Positions 7,299 through 12,819 of a DNA stretch of 14,579 bases are shown piece by piece (within the stretch, counting starts at the first letter, position 1; each line of letters begins with the position of its first letter). The position numbers and the translations under genes are program-made. The notes under the pieces are model-generated. The model saw only the letters and a program-made list of their open reading frames with translations. It had not been told where the DNA came from and did no database searches. The DNA comes from Propionibacteriaceae bacterium (GTDB lineage: Bacteria; Actinomycetota; Actinomycetes; Propionibacteriales; Propionibacteriaceae): positions 1-14,579 of the forward strand of contig JAITED010000031.1 in the NCBI GenBank assembly GCA_031282235.1. Reading direction: 5' to 3'.

Positions 7299-7355
7299 TT
7301 GAAAGTGCGAAAGATTTATGAGGCCATCGCGCAGATGCGAGAGAGGAGCAAGTGA
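7299..7355 (+). pseudogene. Remnant of a HicA-like toxin gene
   Basis: An 18-codon frame starting at TTG reads MKVRKIYEAIAQMRERSK and stops in a TGATG overlap with the HicB-like start. Its first dozen residues resemble the N-terminus of actinobacterial HicA-type toxins that I recall starting MKVxxVYxAIxxM and running about 80-90 residues. The TGATG coupling to an antitoxin frame fits a toxin-antitoxin pair in which most of the toxin has been lost by an in-frame internal deletion. It could instead be a short leader peptide. Assignment rests on position and a short match, so it is tentative. Confidence 0.4.
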
Positions 7356-7737
7356 TGAAAACCTATGCTGTGAACGTATATAGAGAAGATGGCTGGTGGA
7401 TGGTCGCTATCCCCGAGATTGATGGCCTCACCCAAGCTCGCAGCCTGCGCGAAGCTGAACATATGGCGCGTGACTATATCGCGTCTGGTCTGATGTGCCC
7501 GCTGATTCATTTGACGTAGCGGTTACGGTTAGCAAAGTCGGGCAGCTAGTTGATGTATCCTACCTAGCCGCTAACATCACTCGCCGTCGCGCGCAAGTAG
7601 CAGAACTGGAACGCGAAACCTCAGCGCAAGCTGCCAAACTCGCCAAAACTCTCGCCGCCGAACATGTCACCGTGCGCGACATCGGCCAAGTGCTCGGAGT
7701 GTCCTACCAGCGCGCGCAACAACTAGTCGCTGCCTAA
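7355..7737 (+). pseudogene. HicB-like antitoxin gene, frameshifted
   Basis: Two frames together form one protein. From ATG 7355 the sequence reads MKTYAVNVYREDGWWMVAIPEIDGL..., a HicB-type partial RNase H fold with the usual MARDYIA end. At about 7490-7494 the frame continues one step back as DVPADSFDVAVTVSK..., running to TAA 7737. Restoring one G (CTGGATGTG in place of CTGATGTG) would give a continuous protein of about 127 residues. The C-terminal part has a charged helix (RRRAQVAELERETSAQAAKLAK) and a helix-turn-helix-like end, VTVRDIGQVLGVSYQRAQQLV, which should bind the operator. As read, the first frame ends after about 54 codons. No slippery heptamer is seen, so decay or a sequencing error is likelier than programmed frameshifting. 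Confidence 0.75.
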
Positions 7738-7738
7738 A

Positions 7739-7774
7739 CGGCGCATACGGTCGAGAGTTCGAATCGCGCCGCTT
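7739..7774. repeat. Copy of tRNA-Arg T-arm sequence inside a hairpin
   Basis: CGGTCGAGAGTTCGAATC at 7748-7765 is identical to 7242-7259, the variable loop, T-stem 5' side and T-loop of the tRNA-Arg. Identity stops abruptly on both sides. The copy is framed by CGGCGC (7739-7744) and GCGCCG (7766-7771), a 6-bp stem followed by CTTT, right after the HicB-like stop. It may be a remnant attachment site, a recombination scar, or have been recruited as a terminator. Confidence 0.7.
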
Positions 7775-7821
7775 TCCGTATTTATGTTGACAAAAGTTTT
7801 ACCTTGTGGAATGCTTATTAT

Positions 7822-8067
7822 ATGCGGTTGAAAACTACGCAGGCCGCTAGACGGCATCACATTGGTGTTGCCCATGCGCAGTATGTCGTGGATCACTACA
7901 CGCCAACCGCATGTAAAGCACCTGGTGGAGCCGACGCTTTGTGGTGGGTTGGCGACGACGAAACCGGGCGTGAGCTAGAGATCATGGTTGTACTAGCAAC
8001 ACAAGACCTCGGCCTTATCATCCATTTGATGCCCACAGCTTTAAGGAGGGGGAGATCACATGAGTGA
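7822..8067 (+). CDS. Putative toxin of a type II toxin-antitoxin pair
   Basis: Small basic protein of 81 residues. The start is ATG 7822; TTG 7804 would add six residues, and neither has a clear ribosome site. The N-terminus is rich in basic residues (MRLKTTQAARRHHIG), followed by HAQYVVDHYTP and an acidic-hydrophobic core, LWWVGDDETGRELEIMVVL, ending LIIHLMPTALRRGRSHE. The pattern of a HxxYVVxH helix and then beta strands with RELEIM and IIHxMP recalls small actinobacterial toxins near the BrnT/DUF4258 RNase-fold groups, but I cannot place it with certainty. Its last eight bases overlap the ribbon-helix-helix gene, whose strong AAGGAGGG site lies inside this gene, as in many toxin-first pairs. 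Codon use is more AT-rich than in neighbouring metabolic genes, which suggests transfer. Confidence 0.65.
   Translation: MRLKTTQAARRHHIGVAHAQYVVDHYTPTACKAPGGADALWWVGDDETGRELEIMVVLATQDLGLIIHLMPTALRRGRSHE
8043..8050 (+). promoter_or_regulatory. Ribosome binding site of the antitoxin
   Basis: AAGGAGGG lies nine bases before ATG 8060, within the end of the toxin gene. It is far stronger than anything before the toxin start, which would favour excess antitoxin over toxin. Confidence 0.85.
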
Positions 8068-8356
8068 CAAATATGTGTTTGACGGCGCTATTGATCTGGA
8101 TGCCGAGATGGTGCTACTGCCCGATGGGCGTCGCTACACCGAAGCCGACGCTTGGGCAGACTCGCTCGCAGTTACGCAGCATCCTCCGGTCATCGGACGC
8201 CCGTCACTCAGCAGAGGTGTTTCCCCGCTAATAAGTTTTCGCGCCCCGAGTGCGTATAAAGAACGCCTAGCCGCTGCTGCCGCCAAATCAGGGCGCTCAC
8301 AAGCAGACATTGCGCGCGAAGCATTCGGGCGAGGTTTGGATCTCGTCGCTGCTTAA
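8060..8356 (+). CDS. Ribbon-helix-helix (CopG-like) antitoxin
   Basis: Protein of 98 residues. The N-terminal half (FDGAIDLDAEMVLLPDGRRYTEADA) is acidic and resembles the toxin-binding part of actinobacterial antitoxins. The C-terminal half holds a ribbon-helix-helix: beta strand LISFRAPS (about 57-64), helix AYKERLAAAAAKSG, turn, and helix RSQADIAREAFGRGLDL. This fold dimerises, binds DNA and represses its own operon in CopG-type antitoxins. Note that the DNA-binding domain is at the C-terminus and the putative toxin-binding part at the N-terminus, the reverse of many CopG antitoxins. It overlaps the toxin gene by eight bases. Function as antitoxin is inferred from fold and arrangement. Confidence 0.75.
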   Translation: MSDKYVFDGAIDLDAEMVLLPDGRRYTEADAWADSLAVTQHPPVIGRPSLSRGVSPLISFRAPSAYKERLAAAAAKSGRSQADIAREAFGRGLDLVAA

Positions 8357-8368
8357 CTAAGCGATACG

Positions 8369-8381
8369 GCACCAGTGGTGC
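8369..8381. repeat. GCACCA-G-TGGTGC palindrome after the antitoxin
   Basis: A perfect 13-bp palindrome 12 bases past the antitoxin stop. A second inverted pair, TAGCTGG (8396-8402) and CCAGCTA (8429-8435), follows. Neither has a T run, so any terminator role is unproven. Confidence 0.5.
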
Positions 8382-8483
8382 GAGCGATGTAGGGCTAGCT
8401 GGATTGAATCGAGCTATACGAGCAAAAGCCAGCTATCGGGGCAGGGTCAAGAACTGGGAAGCCACAGCGCATAAACTCACTTC

Positions 8484-8512
8484 TTGAACAGTGTTAGGGA
8501 AAACGCTTTAAC
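8484..8512 (+). promoter_or_regulatory. Possible bioY promoter
   Basis: TTGAAC (8484-8489) and TTTAAC (8507-8512) are 17 bases apart and match the -35 and -10 consensus at four of six positions each. Transcription would begin near 8519-8521, leaving a very short leader. If correct, one palindrome overlaps each promoter element. This is a candidate only. Confidence 0.4.
8485..8497. promoter_or_regulatory. BioQ-like operator, site 1
   Basis: TGAACAGTGTTAG matches, at all but the last base, the TGAAC-N3-GTTAC box I recall for the TetR-type biotin regulator BioQ of Corynebacterium and relatives. It lies 34-46 bases before bioY. Confidence 0.55.
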
Positions 8513-8520
8513 AGTGTTAA
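8508..8520. promoter_or_regulatory. BioQ-like operator, site 2
   Basis: TTAACAGTGTTAA is a perfect palindrome around one central base. It shares AACAGTGTTA with site 1 and is centred 23 bp from it, about two helical turns. It ends at the start of the bioY ribosome site. Confidence 0.55.
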
Positions 8521-8530
8521 GGTGGGGGGC

Positions 8531-9121
8531 ATGAGTACGAATACGGTGACTGCTGTTGCTCCTGTCCATCGGCTTAGTGCGCGCGATATCGCTTTGGCGG
8601 CGGTGTTTGCGGGGGTTACGGCCGCGTTAGGGTTTATCCCGGCGATACCTATACCGCTCTCCCCGGTTCCGATTACCGCACAGACGCTCGGGGTGATGAT
8701 TGCGGGCGCGGTGCTGGGGTGGAAGTTGGGGTTCCTGTCGCAACTGCTGTTTCAGGCGCTGGTGTTGATTGGGTTGCCACTGCTCTCCGGGGGGCGCGGC
8801 GGGCTCGCGGTGCTCTCTGGAGCCACGGTCGGGTTCTTCCTCGCGTTCTCGCTAGCCGCGCTGCTCATCGGCTGGGCAACGCAGCGGTTCAACAAGGAGC
8901 CGTATGCCTGGTGGAAGGGCATCATCATCCACGTGATTTTCGGGATGTTTTTTGTGGACATCATCGGCATCGCGGGCATGATGGTAATCGCCAAACTGAG
9001 CCTTGGCAAGGCCATTGTCGCTGGCGTGGTGCCGTATCTCGTCGGTGATACACTGAAAGCCGCCATCGCCGCCCTCATCGCCGCCGGTGTACACAAAGCC
9101 TACCCTGGACTGTTGAAATAG
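8531..9121 (+). CDS. bioY: Biotin ECF transporter substrate-binding component BioY
   Basis: Membrane S-component of 196 residues that binds biotin and joins the energising BioM-BioN unit. Six hydrophobic segments are visible. The family's typical region is present: ALAAVFAGVTAALGFIPAIPIP followed by LSPVPITAQTLGVMIAGAVLG (about 22-64), then LPLLSGGRGGLAVLSGATVGFFLAF. The start is ATG 8531, with AAGGTGG at 8519-8525; a GTG at 8522 in frame overlaps that site and is rejected. It is followed at 16 bases by bioM. Two palindromes just upstream suggest control by biotin supply. Confidence 0.96.
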   Translation: MSTNTVTAVAPVHRLSARDIALAAVFAGVTAALGFIPAIPIPLSPVPITAQTLGVMIAGAVLGWKLGFLSQLLFQALVLIGLPLLSGGRGGLAVLSGATVGFFLAFSLAALLIGWATQRFNKEPYAWWKGIIIHVIFGMFFVDIIGIAGMMVIAKLSLGKAIVAGVVPYLVGDTLKAAIAALIAAGVHKAYPGLLK

Positions 9122-9137
9122 AGTTGAAAATACGCCT

Positions 9138-9905
9138 GTGACCCCACTCAAAGAAGCCGCTTTAGAAACCCCTGGTCAGCCAGTACATATCCGCGTCGCG
9201 CACGTCAGCCATGTGTTCGATGCGGATACGCCCCGCGCCCACCAAGTGCTCACCGATATCAACCTCGATTTCGCGCAGCGCCGTATCGGAATCATCGGCC
9301 ACAACGGCTCCGGTAAATCTACGCTGATACGGATGCTGGACGGTCTCATCAAACCCAGCAGCGGTCAAATCAGCGTCGCAGGCCACGATACGGTGACGGC
9401 GGCCAAAGAGGTACGGCGCAACACCGGGTTCATCTTCACCGACCCCGACCACCAAATCATCATGCCTACAGTGCGCGAGGACGTGGCGTTCTCGCTGCGC
9501 CGCTCCGGGCTGGCTAAACCTGCGTTGGCGGCAAAAGTGGAGGTGGCGCTGGAGCAGTTCCAACTCACCGAGTTGGCCGACAAACCCGCGCACTTGCTCT
9601 CCGGGGGGCAGAAACAGTTGCTGGCGTTAGCGGCGGTGCTCATCACCGAACCAACATTGCTGCTAGCGGATGAGCCGACCACACTGCTAGACATCCGCAA
9701 CACTAGGCTCTTTGCATCCCTCATCGCTGACCTGCCCCAGACCATAGTGATGGCCACCCACCACTTGGGGCTGCTAACCAATTTTGACCGGGTGGTGGTG
9801 TTCGATGAGGGGCAAGTGGTAGCGGACGGCACCCCCGCTGAAGCCATCTCTTTCTACGAGCGCTTGATGGATAACACCATTTTGACTTCGGGTTTCCGAA
9901 AGTGA
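9138..9905 (+). CDS. bioM: Biotin ECF transporter ATPase BioM
   Basis: Cytosolic ATPase of 255 residues (EcfA type) that powers biotin uptake with BioN and BioY. It shows Walker A GHNGSGKS (about 54-61), Q-loop FTDPDHQI (about 100-107), signature LSGGQKQ (about 154-160), Walker B LLLADEPTT (about 174-182) and switch histidine in MATHHL (about 205-210). The Q-loop motif with DPDHQ is typical of cobalt/ECF-type ATPases. The GTG start lacks a clear ribosome site; coupling to the end of bioY 16 bases upstream may help. Only one ATPase is present, as in dedicated BioMNY systems. Confidence 0.95.
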   Translation: MTPLKEAALETPGQPVHIRVAHVSHVFDADTPRAHQVLTDINLDFAQRRIGIIGHNGSGKSTLIRMLDGLIKPSSGQISVAGHDTVTAAKEVRRNTGFIFTDPDHQIIMPTVREDVAFSLRRSGLAKPALAAKVEVALEQFQLTELADKPAHLLSGGQKQLLALAAVLITEPTLLLADEPTTLLDIRNTRLFASLIADLPQTIVMATHHLGLLTNFDRVVVFDEGQVVADGTPAEAISFYERLMDNTILTSGFRK

Positions 9906-9912
9906 GCCCCGT

Positions 9913-10518
9913 ATGAACCAGTTGGGTCTCTACCTCCCCGGCGACTCGTGGTTGCACCGCGCCCCCGCCGCTTTTAAGTTGTCTGCCATGGTGCTGATTG
10001 CTATCGCAACCGTGGTATTACGGCGCTGGATGCCGCTCTCACTAGCCCTTTTAGTCGCAGTCGCGCTAACGTATCCCTCGGCTGGGATAAGCCTCAAAAC
10101 CCTGTTTCGGCAGGTGCGCCCGGTGTTGGTGATGACGGCGTTCATCGCCGCACTGCACCTGCTCACCCGAGATTGGCATTTGGCGGTCGTGGTGCCCGCC
10201 GCCATCTTTACGCTGGTGCTGCTGGCCGCGCTGGTCACTCTCACCACCCGCACCACCGACCTAGTGGATGTGATAGTACGGCTCGCCCGCCCGCTCACTC
10301 GCTTCGGCGTGGAACCGGAACGGGTGGGGCTCACCCTGCTACTCGGCATCCGCTGCGTACCCCTAATCTCCGCGCTGGCGGGACAGGTACGCGAAGCCCA
10401 GTTGGCGCGTTCCGGCAGCTTCGACATAACCACGTTCGCCGTACCCCTCATCGTGGCCGCCATCCGGGAAGCCGACTCGCTGGGTGAAGCCCTCACCGCC
10501 CGCGGTTTCGACGATTGA
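9913..10518 (+). CDS. bioN: Biotin ECF transporter transmembrane component BioN
   Basis: EcfT-type membrane scaffold of 201 residues that couples ATP hydrolysis by BioM to movement of BioY. Hydrophobic segments lie at about 22-36, 41-56, 70-84, 88-110 and 174-183. The two coupling motifs expected of EcfT are seen as ARS in QLARSGSF (about 163-170) and ARG in ALTARGFDD (about 193-201). The start ATG follows AGTGAG at six bases and is eight bases after bioM. It lacks an intrinsic terminator; the convergent leuB gene ends 31 bases away. Confidence 0.93.
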   Translation: MNQLGLYLPGDSWLHRAPAAFKLSAMVLIAIATVVLRRWMPLSLALLVAVALTYPSAGISLKTLFRQVRPVLVMTAFIAALHLLTRDWHLAVVVPAAIFTLVLLAALVTLTTRTTDLVDVIVRLARPLTRFGVEPERVGLTLLLGIRCVPLISALAGQVREAQLARSGSFDITTFAVPLIVAAIREADSLGEALTARGFDD

Positions 10519-10554
10519 GCAGTTCACATACGCAGTTCACATACGCAGTTCACA
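10519..10554. repeat. 13-bp tandem repeats at the bioN/leuB junction
   Basis: GCAGTTCACATAC occurs at 10519-10531 and 10532-10544, with a third partial copy at 10545-10554. The third copy contains the stop codon and last Leu codon of leuB. The repeat fills the whole space between the convergent genes. Confidence 0.92.
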
Positions 10555-11596
10555 GCCGGGAGGCGATGGCGTCACCTATCTCCCAAGTACGGCGTTTGGT
10601 CTGGCCGCGAGAGATGATGTCGGATTCACAAGCCGCTTGAATACGTCCGGCGGCCTCAGCGTAACCCAAATGGTCTAGCAGCAGCGCGACTGAGCCGATG
10701 GCGGCGGTGGGGTCAGCGATGCCCTGCCCGGCGATGTCGGGAGCCGAGCCGTGGATGGGCTCGAACATGGACGGATATTTGCGCTCCGGGTTGATGGAGC
10801 CGCTGGCAGCTAGTCCGATACCGCCGGTGACGGCGGCAGCCAAGTCGGTGATGATGTCGCCAAACAGGTTGTCAGTGACGATTACGTCAAAGCGCGCCGG
10901 GTTGGTGACGAATTGGATGGTGGTGGCGTCGATGTGCAGATAGTCGGTGGCCACGCTCGGAAACTCTGGTGCTATCTCGTCCACAATACGTTGCCACAGC
11001 GCACCAGCGTTGGTGAGCACGTTGTGTTTGTGTACCAACGTCAACTTGCCTTTACGTTTCGCAGCGCGCTGGAACCCGTCGCGCACCAGCCGCGCCACCG
11101 CCGGAGCCGTATTGACGCTCACCTCGGTGGCCACCTCAGTGTCAGTGCCTTTACGTAAAGTGCCGCCCACGCCGCAGTACAGCCCCTCGGTGCCCTCGCG
11201 TACCACCACAAAATCAATGTCCTTATCAGCCACCACTTCCGGGCTGAGCGGCGTCCACACTCCTGGGTACAACTTGGAGGGGCGCAGGTTGATGCCTTGG
11301 TCGAAACTGAACCTGATTTTTAGCAGCAGGCCGCGCTCCAGCAGCCCAGAGGGGATAGTTTTTGACCCCGGTGCGGCGCCCACCGCGCCCAAAATGATAG
11401 CGTCGGCGTGCGATAGCTCCTCCAGCACCGTATCCGGCAGCACTTCTCCGGTACGCTGCCAGCGCGCAGCGCCCAAATCGTATTCAACTATGTTGCAACT
11501 ATCTCCACTTAAAGCAAGCGTTGCGTTCAGCACCTTGAGGGCTTCGGCGGTGACCTCTGGCCCGATACCGTCACCCGGGATTACAGCAATTTCCAT
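10550..11596 (-). CDS. leuB: 3-isopropylmalate dehydrogenase
   Basis: Cytosolic NAD-dependent dehydrogenase of 348 residues that oxidises and decarboxylates 3-isopropylmalate in leucine synthesis; it also accepts 3-methylmalate in the citramalate route to isoleucine. Visible marks are the N-terminal IAVIPGDGIGPEV, substrate-binding Arg residues in LLKIRFSFDQGINLRP (about 91-106), REGTEGLY (about 133-140), catalytic Lys in LVHKHNVL (about 187-194), metal-binding Asp residues in VTDNLFGDIITD (about 240-251), and the NAD-binding loop EPIHGSAPDIAG (about 279-290). I start it at ATG 11596, directly before the family's conserved N-terminus; frames further up (11614, 11638) add 6-14 unconserved residues. 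No start has a strong ribosome site. It is divergent from ilvE, 133 bases away. Confidence 0.95.
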   Translation of the reverse strand: MEIAVIPGDGIGPEVTAEALKVLNATLALSGDSCNIVEYDLGAARWQRTGEVLPDTVLEELSHADAIILGAVGAAPGSKTIPSGLLERGLLLKIRFSFDQGINLRPSKLYPGVWTPLSPEVVADKDIDFVVVREGTEGLYCGVGGTLRKGTDTEVATEVSVNTAPAVARLVRDGFQRAAKRKGKLTLVHKHNVLTNAGALWQRIVDEIAPEFPSVATDYLHIDATTIQFVTNPARFDVIVTDNLFGDIITDLAAAVTGGIGLAASGSINPERKYPSMFEPIHGSAPDIAGQGIADPTAAIGSVALLLDHLGYAEAAGRIQAACESDIISRGQTKRRTWEIGDAIASRL

Positions 11597-11661
11597 ACCC
11601 TGCACACTACCCATTCGTCTCGTTATTTGAGATGACATTTCGCAATTTGGTCACATTTTGG

Positions 11662-11700
11662 ACGCATTGTGCGTAAATCTGCGGTCTCGGGGTACGCAGA
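11662..11700. promoter_or_regulatory. Inverted repeats between leuB and ilvE (candidate operator)
   Basis: ACGCA-TTG-TGCGT at 11662-11674 is a perfect inverted repeat. TCTGCG (11678-11683) and CGCAGA (11695-11700) form a second. Both lie in the divergent promoter interval and share a TGCG half-site. A leucine or branched-chain regulator would be expected here, but none is identified. Confidence 0.35.
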
Positions 11701-11715
11701 ACGGGCGCAGTTGAC

Positions 11716-11721
11716 TATGCT
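11716..11721 (+). promoter_or_regulatory. Probable -10 element of a leaderless ilvE transcript
   Basis: TATGCT fits the TANNNT form of actinobacterial -10 boxes and ends eight bases before ATG 11730, so transcription would start at or within a base or two of the start codon. There is no ribosome site before this ATG. No convincing -35 is seen. Confidence 0.5.
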
Positions 11722-11729
11722 GGTGCCTT

Positions 11730-12818
11730 ATGACGCTCCGGTTTGCACCACCCACTAATCCCACGTTCACGCCCGATGCGCGAATCGCGGAGATTAACAT
11801 TGACCCCGGTTTTGGGCAGTTCTTCTCCGACCACATGGCGCTGGCCGATTGGAACAGCGAAACCGGCTGGACGAACGACCGAATTACGGCGTATGGCTTG
11901 CTGCCGATGGAGCCCGCCGGAGCGGTGCTGCACTACGCACAAGAGGTTTTCGAGGGGTTGAAAGCGTACCGTCACGCCGATGGTTCGGTGTGGTTGTTCC
12001 GTCCGGATGCGAATGCGCGGCGACTCCAAGAATCCAGTCGTCGTATGGCGCTGCCAGTGTTGCCAGTGGACGATTTTCTCACTTCGGTGCATAACTTGGT
12101 GGCGTTGGATGAACGCTGGGTGCCGCACGCCGCCGAACAGTCGCTGTATATTCGCCCGTTCATCATCGCCAATGAGTCATTTTTGGGGGTGCGTTCGGCG
12201 CATGATGTCATCTACTGCTGCATCACTGGCCCTGTCGGCGCGTATTTCAAAGGCGGCGTGCAACCGGTGGACATTTGGGTGTCCCGCCAGTATTCGCGGG
12301 TGGCGAACGGCGGCACCGGGACGGCAAAATGCGGCGGCAACTACGCTTCGTCGTTGCTGGCACAGGAGGTCGCGTATGCCAACGGCTGCTCGCAGGTGTT
12401 GTTTACCGACAACGCGGAACACGAGTTCGTGGAGGAGTTGGGCGGCATGAACTTTCTGCTGCTCACCAAGGACGGTGAACTGGTCACGCCACCGCTGAAC
12501 GGCAACATTCTGCCGGGCATCACCCGCGACTCACTGCTCAAACTGGCGCCGCTTCTGGGGTTGACCCCGGTGGAACGCCCCACCCGAATCGCTGACGTAT
12601 ACGACGGCATCACAGCAGGTGACATTGTGGAGTTGTTGGCTTGTGGCACTGCCGCCGTCATCACCCCAGTGGGCTCGCTGCGGGACTCCGAGACGAATAC
12701 GGTGTATCGCCCACTACGCCCGGAAGCTCCGCAAGGTATTGCGCTACGCAACCTGCTGCTGGACATCCAGTACGGGCGGGTAGCTGACCCGTTCGGTTGG
12801 ACGGAAAGAGTTGTCTGA
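11730..12818 (+). CDS. ilvE: Branched-chain amino acid aminotransferase
   Basis: PLP-dependent class IV transaminase of 362 residues that carries out the last step of leucine, isoleucine and valine synthesis, or their first breakdown step. PLP Lys is K200 in GTGTAKCGGNYASS; the cofactor and substrate region EFVEELGGMNFLL (about 232-244) and GNILPGITRDSLL (about 258-270) follow. The N-terminal MEPAGAVLHYAQEVFEGLKAYR (around 60-81) and LYIRPFIIA are typical of the long bacterial/eukaryotic branch. The ATG start has no ribosome site but a -10 box at leaderless distance. The stop is one base before the preferred cimA start, so the two form an operon. Confidence 0.96.
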   Translation: MTLRFAPPTNPTFTPDARIAEINIDPGFGQFFSDHMALADWNSETGWTNDRITAYGLLPMEPAGAVLHYAQEVFEGLKAYRHADGSVWLFRPDANARRLQESSRRMALPVLPVDDFLTSVHNLVALDERWVPHAAEQSLYIRPFIIANESFLGVRSAHDVIYCCITGPVGAYFKGGVQPVDIWVSRQYSRVANGGTGTAKCGGNYASSLLAQEVAYANGCSQVLFTDNAEHEFVEELGGMNFLLLTKDGELVTPPLNGNILPGITRDSLLKLAPLLGLTPVERPTRIADVYDGITAGDIVELLACGTAAVITPVGSLRDSETNTVYRPLRPEAPQGIALRNLLLDIQYGRVADPFGWTERVV

Positions 12819-12819
12819 C

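Noticed and set aside
7490..7494. Programmed -1 frameshift in the HicB-like gene
   Set aside because: No slippery heptamer or following stem is evident; a one-base deletion is simpler.
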